Positions 1 to 8,097 are shown, counted from the first letter of the stretch. The stretch: DNA of 15,604 bases from DSNY01 sp037446035 (GCA_037446035.1 JBBIJJ010000064.1:1-15604); one strand, 5' to 3'. Notes: generated from the letters alone by a model not told the origin. Program-made: numbers and translations.

Positions 1-881
1 GTGAAGCGCGGCAGCTGAAACACGTCCGCACCGGCAGCCGCGACGCCCCACGCCGTGGACACGGCCGCAACAAAACCGCACTTGCGCACAAGAGCAACAT
101 GCGCGGCCGTGTAGTCTTGGTTCGGAACGCCATTCGGATATGCAAAGAGCCTCGCGGGCCGGCCGATAATCGCTTCCACGTCCGCCTTGCTGCCGGCAAT
201 CTCGCGCCGCGCGTCCTCCGTCGTCAGGCGCGAAAGAATCGGATGCGTCACCGTATGCGCGCCGACATCAAAGCCGCTCGCGGCGAGTCGTGCCACGTGC
301 TCGGGCCGCATCATCAGCGGCGTCGTCGGGGATGCTGCGCACGCCTCTTCGACACCTTGCACTGCGGCTTCGCGCATCAGCGGCTGTTGGTGCTTAGTCA
401 ACCGCAGCACGCGGCGAATCGCATCTCGTCGCTTCTCCACCGAACCTAGATCCTCCACGCCAAGTCCCAGCGGGCGGAAGTCGACGCGTGCGTGCGGGCA
501 AGCGCGAATCGCCTCGATGAGGCGGTCGTTCCACATGTTGCGCCCGTCGAAAAAACCGGTCGCGACGAAGAAGGTCGCATGCAGTCCAAGCCGGTTCAGT
601 ATCGGCGCAGCGACTTCCGCATTGTCCACGTAACCGTCGTCGAAGGTGATTGACAGGGCACGCGCGGGCAACGCTTGACGCTTGAGCCGCTCGACCGCTT
701 CGTGCAGCGGCAGGACGTTGAACCATTCGCGAACCCAACGCATCTGCGCTTCGAACTGCCGCGCGTCGGGCAACTCCGGAAGTAAAGGATCGGGCGCGCC
801 GAGTACACGATGAAAAATCAGCGTGCTGAGCCGCCCCCGCGCGCCCGCCGGCGAAAGCAGCGTCAATGCCAGCCGCACCAT
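1..881 (-). CDS. Polysaccharide deacetylase (NodB-type), C-terminus cut by window edge
   Basis: This is a carbohydrate esterase 4 type enzyme, expected to remove N- or O-acetyl groups from a polysaccharide. The visible 293 residues show the NodB-homology motifs in order: SITFDDGY at 77-84 (metal and catalytic Asp81/Asp82), GAHTVTHP at 207-214 (His209 and His213, the H-x3-H metal pair) and FAYPNG at 246-251. The N-terminal LIFHRV segment is typical of GC-rich betaproteobacterial members. No signal peptide is evident. It lacks the opening seen in the usual XrtA-locus deacetylase (DUF3473 subfamily), so it is probably a different branch. The ATG at 881 is the earliest possible start because an in-frame TAA lies nine bases upstream; GTG at 878 is an alternative. 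No strong ribosome binding site is seen. It follows the methyltransferase after 43 bases. The 3' end lies beyond position 1. Confidence 0.9.
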   Translation of the reverse strand, partial: MVRLALTLLSPAGARGRLSTLIFHRVLGAPDPLLPELPDARQFEAQMRWVREWFNVLPLHEAVERLKRQALPARALSITFDDGYVDNAEVAAPILNRLGLHATFFVATGFFDGRNMWNDRLIEAIRACPHARVDFRPLGLGVEDLGSVEKRRDAIRRVLRLTKHQQPLMREAAVQGVEEACAASPTTPLMMRPEHVARLAASGFDVGAHTVTHPILSRLTTEDARREIAGSKADVEAIIGRPARLFAYPNGVPNQDYTAAHVALVRKCGFVAAVSTAWGVAAAGADVFQLPRF

Positions 882-924
882 GCCTGGTTACCGCATGCGG
901 ATCACGATTGCCCGAAGCGCGCTT

Positions 925-1731
925 TCACTCGGGCTTTCGATAAACCCCAAGCAGGCAGTTCTCCGGATACCGAATACCAACCGCGCGCAGCGCCCGTTGT
1001 GCGGCAAGTTCCAGAATGTTGAGGGCTCGGAATCCGGAGAACGTACGGCAGTCGTCCAGATATGCGAAGTAAGCCTCGCGCATTCCATGGGTGTCGAAGT
1101 GGCGCGCCAGTGCGCTTCGGGTGTTGAGCTTGAACGCCGTCGGAAAGGTGTCTCGTTCCTCAGCGTCCCAGATCAGCCGTTTGAAGCGGTGGTGCAGCGC
1201 GTTCGGCACGAGCGCTGCAAGCAGCGATACCGGCGCCCACTTGTTGGGCGTATACACGACAACCACGCCGCCGGGCCGCGTCAGCGCGGCAAGCTTCGCC
1301 ACCGCGCGCTGCGGATCTGTAATGTGTTCTGCAACCATTCGCATCGTGATCACATCAAAGCAGTAGTCGACGTTGCACGCCTCGACTGGGCCTTCGAATC
1401 TCTCGTCGATGTACGGGTTGTCTCTGATGTTCGGATCCGGATCAATGCCGAATAGGAACTCGCAGCGATCTGCCAGCTGGCGAGCCAACGGCGCATTGCT
1501 CGGAAAAATATCGCGTCCGCAGCCGACGTCGGCCCACCGGGAACCGGCCTTCACGAGCTTTGCGACGACGGCCTCGTAGTAGTCGTCCGGATTGAAGTAG
1601 CCGAACCGCAGGCGCGTCTTCGGCCCCCACCCGAGCTCGGGCTCGCGCCGATACTTCATATCAAAGACAGCCATCAACTGCGCGCGATCCGGTGTCAGCG
1701 CCAATTCCTCCTTGGCGACGGCGGTGCTCAT
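925..1731 (-). CDS. Class I SAM-dependent methyltransferase
   Basis: The predicted protein has 268 residues, a normal length for a stand-alone class I (Rossmann-fold) methyltransferase. The SAM-binding motif I is WADVGCGRDIFP at 66-77, an acidic strand-2 end is at GIDPD (95-99), a post-II region is FDVITMRMVAEHI (125-137), and a GGVVVVYTPNKW segment follows. This is the general layout of sugar, lipid or small-molecule methyltransferases (Methyltransf_11/23 type). The substrate cannot be read from the sequence; its place in a polysaccharide operon suggests O-methylation of a sugar or of a chain end, but that is inference. Its ATG overlaps the stop of the upstream ligase gene by four bases (ATGA), which fixes the start and implies translational coupling. 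The base composition looks less GC-rich than the genes further right. Confidence 0.88.
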   Translation of the reverse strand: MSTAVAKEELALTPDRAQLMAVFDMKYRREPELGWGPKTRLRFGYFNPDDYYEAVVAKLVKAGSRWADVGCGRDIFPSNAPLARQLADRCEFLFGIDPDPNIRDNPYIDERFEGPVEACNVDYCFDVITMRMVAEHITDPQRAVAKLAALTRPGGVVVVYTPNKWAPVSLLAALVPNALHHRFKRLIWDAEERDTFPTAFKLNTRSALARHFDTHGMREAYFAYLDDCRTFSGFRALNILELAAQRALRAVGIRYPENCLLGVYRKPE

Positions 1732-3068
1732 TGGGCAGACATCCGGCCGCCGATGGCGCTAGTGGACCGCGCGGGCGCGCCAACACGGATCTGCGCCAGC
1801 GCCAGCGCGCTCGCGAGCAATGCGAACAGCCACACCTGCACCTCCGCTAACAAGTAGTCCGTGAACAGGCCTGCAACCCACACCACGGCAATCGCCGCGC
1901 TGCAGGCCATTGCTGGATTGCGCAGTTGGAAAGGCACGCCTTGCCATTGCATCCGCTTTACCCGCAGCAAGATCACGAGCCCCCAGAGGGTCAGCCAGCC
2001 ATACAGCGCCGCGCCGACCACGCCCTGTTCGACCAGCGTCGTCAAGAACGTGTTATGCGATGACCGTCCCATCGGCTCGTCATGGGTCCGGCGGGTCAGC
2101 CACTTTTCCTCCAGGTACAGCGGACTGAGAACGGCCGTTCCCTTGTGTCCGGAGCCGAACGGATACGACTGGAACATCTTTAGCTGTGCATCGATCAGGA
2201 CCATGCGGTTTTCCGCACTGCCGTCGATTTCCGATGGATCCTCAACGACCTGCTTGACCGTAAACATGCGTTCGATGAAGCGCGTGTCCATCAGGCTAAC
2301 TACCGATGCGACGCCAACGACCGCAAAAAGCCAGAACAGCCAGCGCTTCTCCGGCGGTCGCAGCAACAGCAGAACCGCGCCGGCAGCGATCAGGCCGAGA
2401 AAAGCCCCCCTGCTGCCCGCCAAAATCATCCCGTTCAGTATGAACGGCATCGACGCGATGCATGCCCAGCGGCGCCAACCAGTGACCTGCAGCAACAGCG
2501 CCGCGCCGACGGCGGCGCCGGTGCCAAGAAACATCGCGAGAGAATTGGCATCGTCGATCCCGGGCCCGCCGACGCCATTCAATCGCGCTCCGTCGCTCAG
2601 CCCGACGCCGAAAGCGATCCAACCGAGGTAGAAGCACCCGAGCACGTGGAACAAGAGCACATCGGTCAGACGCTGCGGCGTATCGGCCACGCGCCAGATT
2701 AGGTAGAACGCCACCAAGTACTTGGTCATTTGCACGGTCGCCTGGAAGTGTGCCTCCGGATCGAGCGCCCACAGCATCTGCACCCACATCCAGCCGGTGT
2801 AAAGCGTCAGCACCAGCGCCGGCACGTTCGCCAGCCAAGCCCCGCGCCGCTCAACCTCGCCACGTCGGTGAAGCAACGTTGCGCTGACGGCGATGGCAGC
2901 GGCCAACAAGGACCAACGCAGGTCGGGAAGCCAGGCACTCCACCATCGCGACGGCGGGTGCACATAGAACGTCGCGAGATACAGAAGCACGCCGTAAATC
3001 GGATGGCGGGCGAAAGCGGCGATCGCCAGTCCGACGAACCCTGCCGTGAATGCGAGCGCACTCAGCAT
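1728..3068 (-). CDS. O-antigen-ligase-like membrane protein, exosortase A-associated
   Basis: A 446-residue polytopic inner-membrane protein with many hydrophobic segments from residue 4 onward. It resembles the putative O-glycosylation ligase of exosortase A systems (TIGR03097 type, within the Wzy/WaaL superfamily). Recognisable pieces are YVHPPSRWW (35-43), a glycine-rich GVGGPGIDDANSLAM segment (165-179), GSRGAFLG (218-225) and a long hydrophilic, presumably periplasmic loop (about 258-340) ending in RSSHNTFLTTLVEQG (335-349) with the conserved His338. Family members transfer undecaprenyl-linked glycan to an acceptor or polymerise repeat units; sequence alone cannot separate ligase from polymerase. 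The start overlaps the CapK-like stop by seven bases (ATGCTGA), and its stop overlaps the methyltransferase start. No dedicated Wzy or Wzx is seen elsewhere in the window, so it could act as the polymerase here. Confidence 0.88.
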   Translation of the reverse strand: MLSALAFTAGFVGLAIAAFARHPIYGVLLYLATFYVHPPSRWWSAWLPDLRWSLLAAAIAVSATLLHRRGEVERRGAWLANVPALVLTLYTGWMWVQMLWALDPEAHFQATVQMTKYLVAFYLIWRVADTPQRLTDVLLFHVLGCFYLGWIAFGVGLSDGARLNGVGGPGIDDANSLAMFLGTGAAVGAALLLQVTGWRRWACIASMPFILNGMILAGSRGAFLGLIAAGAVLLLLRPPEKRWLFWLFAVVGVASVVSLMDTRFIERMFTVKQVVEDPSEIDGSAENRMVLIDAQLKMFQSYPFGSGHKGTAVLSPLYLEEKWLTRRTHDEPMGRSSHNTFLTTLVEQGVVGAALYGWLTLWGLVILLRVKRMQWQGVPFQLRNPAMACSAAIAVVWVAGLFTDYLLAEVQVWLFALLASALALAQIRVGAPARSTSAIGGRMSAQ

Positions 3069-4459
3069 TGCTCGAGCACCGCACTGAACTGCGCCGGCGC
3101 CGAGTCCGCGCTGGCAACGCGGCTGACCACGTAGCGGAACTTGCCCGACTTCTCCGCCGGGATCTCGCTCACGACCTCCACTTCAACCGCGACGCCGGCG
3201 CCCAGCCTTTGCCTGAAGCCGGCGCGAACCGTCTCGGCCATCGCGGGGCGGTAGCCTGCTCCCGGCACCAGCAGAACGCGCGTGTGCTGCAGGCTTTCTT
3301 GCACGATTTTGAAACGCTCGATCCCGGGGAGATCGCGCAGCACATAGATCAACGCCAGCCCGTGCATCACCGTGCCGTCGGCGGCGACTACAAAATCCGT
3401 GCTGCGTCCCTGCACCTCGGCCAGCAGCGGCAGGCCGCGACCGCAGGGGCATCGAGCATCGGACAAGACACCGACGTCGCCGGTGCGATAGCGCAAGAAG
3501 GGGAAGTCACTCGTGGCCAAGTGCGTGACGACGATTTCGCCTGGCGTGCCGGCGGCCACGACAGCACCGGTCGCATCGACGATCTCGACGATGATGTCCT
3601 CGGCGCTGATATGCATGCCACCGGCCGGGCATTCGTGCGCGATGAAACCCGCGTCGCGCCCGCCGTAGCCGTTGGCTACGCGACAGCCGAAAACGCGCTC
3701 GATCACCGCGCGCTGATGGTCGTATAGCCTCTCGGACGTCACAAACGCGACACGGATGCCGAGGTTGTCGAGCCGCACGCCTTGTTTCTCGGCGTGCGCG
3801 GCAAGCAGCGACAGCGACGAGGGGTAGCCGAACAGCATCGCCGGGCGTACCGTGCGGATGCGCCCGACGAAGCGATCGAGATTCGCCGGCGACATCTCGA
3901 ACGCCGGTACCAGCTCGGAGCGAAACAGCTTGTCGCGCCAGGTGCGCAGCCTGTCCTGCGCACCGAGTTCGACCGGCGAACCCCAGACCACGACTTCGCG
4001 GTCGCCGATGTCTACCCCCCACCAGCGCGTGGCGCGCCATTTGGCTGCGACGTCGTGGGCGATGCGGTCCTTGCCCATGAAGAAGATCAGCGGCTCGCCG
4101 CTCGAGCCGCCGGTGTTGTACCGTTTCAGCGGGCCGGCGCCTTCGGCTTTCAGCCTGTCCACGTTGGCGCGGATGTCCGCCTTCGTCAAGAGCGGGAAGC
4201 GAGCCAGGTCGGCAAGCGTACGAACGTCGTGAGCACACAAGCCGCGCTGCTCGAACGTCTCGCGATAATACGGAACGCGCCGCGCCAGGTGCTCGATGAA
4301 GGCCCGCAGTCTGCCGAGCTGGTACGACTGCAGACGCTCGCGCGACCACCATTGGCTAGCCTCCAGCCCGCGCCGGCATGCCACGCTCGCGTGCCCTTTC
4401 AGCCGCTCGTGCAACGGAAAGAGGGCGTTCGCGACCAACCAAGTCCAAGCGGTGCTCAT
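3062..4459 (-). CDS. CapK/PaaK-like AMP-forming ligase (phenylacetate-CoA ligase family)
   Basis: A 465-residue soluble protein of the adenylate-forming superfamily, in the phenylacetate-CoA ligase/CapK branch found in many capsule and exopolysaccharide loci. The ATP-binding loop is YNTGGSSGEP (114-123). Further conserved elements are NGYGGRDAGF, a C-x-C-G-R-G-L-P segment (CPCGRGLPLL) typical of PaaK relatives, FLRYRTGDVG, and a C-terminal SGKFRYV (438-444) whose Lys440 occupies the usual C-domain lysine region. Family members activate a carboxylic acid as an acyl-adenylate; for CapK proteins in polysaccharide loci the substrate is unknown. No acyl carrier protein or acyltransferase is visible nearby. 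The ATG at 4459 overlaps the upstream glycosyltransferase stop (ATGA). Paralogous function as a true phenylacetate degradation enzyme is unlikely, because no paa genes are present. Confidence 0.87.
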   Translation of the reverse strand: MSTAWTWLVANALFPLHERLKGHASVACRRGLEASQWWSRERLQSYQLGRLRAFIEHLARRVPYYRETFEQRGLCAHDVRTLADLARFPLLTKADIRANVDRLKAEGAGPLKRYNTGGSSGEPLIFFMGKDRIAHDVAAKWRATRWWGVDIGDREVVVWGSPVELGAQDRLRTWRDKLFRSELVPAFEMSPANLDRFVGRIRTVRPAMLFGYPSSLSLLAAHAEKQGVRLDNLGIRVAFVTSERLYDHQRAVIERVFGCRVANGYGGRDAGFIAHECPAGGMHISAEDIIVEIVDATGAVVAAGTPGEIVVTHLATSDFPFLRYRTGDVGVLSDARCPCGRGLPLLAEVQGRSTDFVVAADGTVMHGLALIYVLRDLPGIERFKIVQESLQHTRVLLVPGAGYRPAMAETVRAGFRQRLGAGVAVEVEVVSEIPAEKSGKFRYVVSRVASADSAPAQFSAVLEQC

Positions 4460-5547
4460 GGCGCGGACTCAAGCAATTCCGGGCGCCCGGCGCAGCGCGC
4501 GTAGGCGGCGAACAGCACAGGGCGCACGCGCTCCCAAGCGTAAGCTCGGCAGGCCGTGAGGCCGGCAACAATTAGATGGTCGCGCAGCGCGGCGTCGTCG
4601 AACACGCGCAGCGCCGCGGCCGCCATCGCGTCTGGGTCGCGCGCAGGCACCAGCAAGGCCGTCCGCTCGTGCTGGACAAGGTATGGAACGCCGCCGACGT
4701 CGGTCGAAACGATTGGCACCCCGCTCGCCATCGCCTCGAGCAGCGAGACCGGCATGTTGTCGACGGTGGACGGATTCAGCAGCAGATCAGCCTCGCGGTA
4801 CAGCTCCGCGATGCGGTCATTGTCCAATCGACCCGTGAACCGCACGGCCGCGTCCACGCCGAGTTCCCGTGCCAAGCGCTGCAGGGAGTCGAGGGCGGGC
4901 CCGCTGCCGGCCACCGTCAGTCGCGCTTGCGGATAGCGCTGGCGGATCGTCGCCAACGCGCACAAGGCGGTCGGTATGTCATAGATGTCTTCCAGATTGC
5001 GCGTCACAACCATGTGCCGGCCCGGCGTTCGCTCCCGGGCTGGTGCAAAACGGGTCAAGTCGATGATGTTAGGAACGAGTTCTGCCGCAACGCCGTGGCG
5101 AGCAAAGACGGCTTGCAGAAAGCCCGAGGGCACTGCCAGCACGCGCGCGAGCCGCAGCGTCGGTCGCACCCAGCGCGCCTGCCGTGCCAGGAACGACCCC
5201 GCTTCGCCGCCCCGATAGTTCACCAGCACCGGCACGCCGCGCAGCCGTGCCAGCCAGATCGCCGGCGCCGCGAACAGGTGCCATGCCCAACCCGAATTCG
5301 CCATCACGTGCGCTACGTCCGCGCCGCGCAGCGCGCGCCACAGGGCAAAGACATAAGGGATCAGGCGAAACGCGGCGCGCAAGCCGCGCACGGCGCCGAT
5401 CCACGCTGGCCGATATGGTGCGTTACTCTGCACCAAGCGAACGGCCATCCCGCTTTCGCGCAGCAATCGCGCCAACTGCCGAGTTTGGTTGGCCATGCCG
5501 CCGGAGGGGGGCGGCAACGGGCCGACTAGCGTGACGCGCAGGTTCAT
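4456..5547 (-). CDS. GT4-family glycosyltransferase
   Basis: A 363-residue GT-B fold retaining glycosyltransferase. The N-terminal acceptor domain opens with MNLRVTLVGPLPPPSGGMAN, whose GG loop is typical of GT4. The C-terminal donor domain carries VAGSGP (212-217), FTGRLDNDRIAELY (237-250) and the donor site NPSTVDNMPVSLLEAMASG, where Asp263 and Glu271 take the places of the usual E-x7-E pair. The open frame extends 35 codons further upstream, but that extension overlaps the end of the dehydrogenase gene and is not protein-like. The start at 5547 leaves a 16-base gap containing the purine-rich AAAGGCGAAG. It presumably adds one sugar to the lipid-linked repeat unit at the cytoplasmic membrane face. 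Donor and acceptor are unknown. Its stop overlaps the CapK-like start by four bases. Confidence 0.92.
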   Translation of the reverse strand: MNLRVTLVGPLPPPSGGMANQTRQLARLLRESGMAVRLVQSNAPYRPAWIGAVRGLRAAFRLIPYVFALWRALRGADVAHVMANSGWAWHLFAAPAIWLARLRGVPVLVNYRGGEAGSFLARQARWVRPTLRLARVLAVPSGFLQAVFARHGVAAELVPNIIDLTRFAPARERTPGRHMVVTRNLEDIYDIPTALCALATIRQRYPQARLTVAGSGPALDSLQRLARELGVDAAVRFTGRLDNDRIAELYREADLLLNPSTVDNMPVSLLEAMASGVPIVSTDVGGVPYLVQHERTALLVPARDPDAMAAAALRVFDDAALRDHLIVAGLTACRAYAWERVRPVLFAAYARCAGRPELLESAP

Positions 5548-5563
5548 CTGCCGAGCTTCGCCT

Positions 5564-6880
5564 TTACCAGCACAAGCCAACATACCGCGCGTGAAGTCCG
5601 TCGTGCGCGACGATATTGACCAGATCGATGACGATCTGGTCCTTCCGCGCATGTCGCCTGATCAATTCGACGGTCTTCTTGTCGTTCAGCCCGATGACCA
5701 GCACGTCCGACTCGGCGATCACCGATTCCAGATCGCGTCGGATCAGCCCGCCGATATGTGGCAAGTGGTTTTCGATGAACTTGCGGTTCGCGCCGAGCAG
5801 GTTCGACAAGTGCACCTCCGGGTCATACACTAGCAGCGACAGTCCCTTGCCGATCAAGTGCTCGGCCAGCAGCACGAGCGGACTTTCGCGTAGGTCGTCG
5901 GTGCCGGTCTTGAACGCCAGGCCGATCAAGCCGACGCGCCGCTTGCCGGTCTCGAGCACCTTGGCAATCGCGCGATCGATCTGCGCGCGGTTCGACGGCA
6001 GGATTCCGGCGTGCATCGGCAGCTCGACGTCGTGCTGCTTGGCCAGGTACAGGGTCGCGCGCAGGTCCTTCGGCAGACACGAGCCGCCGAACGCGAAGCC
6101 CGGCCTCAGGTACGCCTTCGAAATGTTCAACTGCGTGTCGCGGCACACGAGATCCATCACCTGGAACGGATCGACGCCGAGCGCCTCGCACAGCCGTGCG
6201 GTCTCGTTGGCGAACGTGATCTTCAGCGCGTGGAAGTTGTTGCAGCAGTACTTGACCATCTCCGCCGCACGGATCGAGGTCACGTGGAAGTCGCACGGCA
6301 GATGACCGAACAGCGACTTCAGTTGCAGCACGGGCGCTTCGGCATTGGCGCCGACGATCGTGAACGGCGGATTGTCGTAGTCGCGGATCGACGAGCCTTC
6401 GCGCAGGAACTCGGGCTGGAAGCAAACGAAGAAATCGCGGCCTTCCTTCTTGCCGGAGGCCTTCTCGAGAACCGGTCGCAGCACGTCCTCGACCGTGCCT
6501 GGTACCAGTGTCGAGCGAAACACGAAGGTGTGCGGCCGGTCGAGCCCGCGCAGCGCAGCGCCCGCCTGCTCAGCCAGTCGCAGGATCGCCGACTGGTCTT
6601 GGCTGCCGTTGGGCGCCGATGGCGTGCCGACACAGATCAGCGACAGCTCGCTGTCACGAATCGCCTGCGCGGCATCGGTCGTGACGCTGACCCGCCCGCT
6701 GGCGACGACCTTGGCCATCAATTCGACCATACCCTCCTCGACCACGGGCGTTTTGCCGTCGGCGATCAGTTGCAGTTTGGCAGGATCGACGTCGACACCG
6801 ATCACGCGATGCCCCTCACGCGCAAGGCAGGCGAGCGATACCGCGCCGACGTAGCCAAGTCCGAAGATGCTGATGTTCAT
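5564..6880 (-). CDS. Nucleotide-sugar 6-dehydrogenase, AlgD-like (probable GDP-mannose 6-dehydrogenase)
   Basis: A 438-residue NAD-dependent four-electron dehydrogenase that makes a nucleotide-linked uronic acid. The Rossmann start is ISIFGLGYVGAVS (3-15). The active site shows FQPEFLRE (154-161), the catalytic lysine in EMVKYCCN (Lys210, Asn214) and the nucleophile in GFAFGGSCLPKD (Cys268). From memory, Lys210, Asn214 and Cys268 coincide in numbering with Pseudomonas AlgD (436 aa). The FHALKITFANE segment and the terminal G-L-C-W also match AlgD (G-I-C-W) better than UDP-glucose dehydrogenases. GDP-mannuronic acid is therefore the likelier product, but UDP-glucuronic acid is not excluded. 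The open frame extends 30 codons upstream; the ATG at 6880 is chosen because MNISIFGLGYVG starts the fold and it overlaps the preceding stop by four bases. Confidence 0.93.
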   Translation of the reverse strand: MNISIFGLGYVGAVSLACLAREGHRVIGVDVDPAKLQLIADGKTPVVEEGMVELMAKVVASGRVSVTTDAAQAIRDSELSLICVGTPSAPNGSQDQSAILRLAEQAGAALRGLDRPHTFVFRSTLVPGTVEDVLRPVLEKASGKKEGRDFFVCFQPEFLREGSSIRDYDNPPFTIVGANAEAPVLQLKSLFGHLPCDFHVTSIRAAEMVKYCCNNFHALKITFANETARLCEALGVDPFQVMDLVCRDTQLNISKAYLRPGFAFGGSCLPKDLRATLYLAKQHDVELPMHAGILPSNRAQIDRAIAKVLETGKRRVGLIGLAFKTGTDDLRESPLVLLAEHLIGKGLSLLVYDPEVHLSNLLGANRKFIENHLPHIGGLIRRDLESVIAESDVLVIGLNDKKTVELIRRHARKDQIVIDLVNIVAHDGLHARYVGLCW

Positions 6881-8097
6881 GAGGTTTGCGGGTGGAGTTT
6901 TCGATCGGAAGCGGCTTGAGCCAGACAGCGGTCGATGATCGCGTCCAGGCGCCTCATCGAACTCGTCCAAGCATGATGCGACAGCACGCGGGCCCGGCCG
7001 GCGGCGGCAAACCGCGCCCGCTCGGCAGGAGCTTCAAGAAGCCCTAGGATCGCATCGCGATATTGTTCGGGCGTATCCGCCACGAGCAGGTGCTCGCCGG
7101 GGATCGCATCTACGCCGCCCGCCGCGACCCGGCTCGCCACCACCGGCACGCCCATCGCCATCGACTCGAGTATCTTGTTTTGCGTGCCGCGCGCGATCGC
7201 CAGCGGCGCCACCGTGAGCGCCGATCGCTGCACGTACGGCTGCACCTGCGGCACCGAGCCCGTCACCGTTACCCCCGGCAAATCACCCAGTCTGCGCACG
7301 GCCGGCGGCGGATCGGCGCCGACGATCGCCAGCTTCACGTTCGGCCGCCGTTCGCGCAGCAACGGCAGCACGCGCTCGCAGAACCAGTACATGCCTTGTT
7401 GGTTCGGGTAATAGTCCATGCGGCCGATGAAGCAGATCGTGTCCGGGTCGTACGGTTCGGACGAAGGGGCGAATGCCTGCGCATCGACCCCGTTCGGAAA
7501 CCAGTCGCTCGGCGTATCCACGCCGTAGCTCGTCAGCGTCTCCCACTCGGCCCGCGTGGTGGCCGTGCAAAAGTCGAAGCGGCGCGCCAGGCGCTTCTCC
7601 TCGGCCTGCAGCCTCCACCCCTCCCAGCGATAGCCGAGCGAGAGCGGAAACGGCTTGTAGTTCGCGTACTCGAGCCACTTCTGCGAATCCATGTCGCCGA
7701 AGTCGAGAATCTTCGGCACGTCGCGCACGTCCGACACGTAATGGGCGACCGAGGAACAGTGCACGAAGATCAGGTCGAAGCGCCGCTCGCGCAGCAGCCG
7801 GCGGATCGTGCGTGCCAGCCGCGTGCTGTGGAAGTACGACGCTGACGCGGTGATCGGCGTCGGCAGCGTGGCGATCATGCGCAGCGTCTGCACGCGCTCG
7901 TCCACGGTGGCAATGTGATACTCGGCGCAATACGGCGCGATGCCCTTGCCCTCCTCCGCTTCCTGAGCCGAGCGTGCGAGCGAACACACCACGACTTCGT
8001 GCGACTGCGCGAGATGCCGGATCATGTTGAACGGCCGGATCTTGCCGCCGCGCTTCGGCGGATACGGAAAGCGGTGGCAGACGTGAAGGATCCTCAC
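6877..8097 (-). CDS. Glycosyltransferase, PEP-CTERM/EpsH system Stp1 type
   Basis: A 406-residue GT-B glycosyltransferase resembling the sugar transferases associated with exosortase A loci (Stp1, TIGR03087 type). The signature N-terminus is RILHVCHRFPYPPKRGGKIR, followed by FDLIFVHCSSVAHYV (107-121), DFGDMDSQKWLEYA (132-145), ICFIGRMDYYPNQQG (221-235) and the donor-binding IARGTQNKILESMAMG (301-316) with Glu311. The start is a GTG at 8097 whose GTGA overlaps the stop of the upstream amidotransferase. A longer frame of 22 codons upstream lies inside that neighbour, is Arg/Gly-rich and looks like read-through, so it was rejected. Its own stop overlaps the dehydrogenase start. It probably adds a hexose to the growing lipid-linked oligosaccharide; the sugar is not known. 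Confidence 0.93.
   Translation of the reverse strand: MRILHVCHRFPYPPKRGGKIRPFNMIRHLAQSHEVVVCSLARSAQEAEEGKGIAPYCAEYHIATVDERVQTLRMIATLPTPITASASYFHSTRLARTIRRLLRERRFDLIFVHCSSVAHYVSDVRDVPKILDFGDMDSQKWLEYANYKPFPLSLGYRWEGWRLQAEEKRLARRFDFCTATTRAEWETLTSYGVDTPSDWFPNGVDAQAFAPSSEPYDPDTICFIGRMDYYPNQQGMYWFCERVLPLLRERRPNVKLAIVGADPPPAVRRLGDLPGVTVTGSVPQVQPYVQRSALTVAPLAIARGTQNKILESMAMGVPVVASRVAAGGVDAIPGEHLLVADTPEQYRDAILGLLEAPAERARFAAAGRARVLSHHAWTSSMRRLDAIIDRCLAQAASDRKLHPQTS

Noticed and set aside
394..738. Minus-strand frame of 114 codons inside the deacetylase
   Set aside because: It is the frame-shifted shadow of the NodB-type protein, whose own frame is open from 881 to the window edge with all catalytic motifs.
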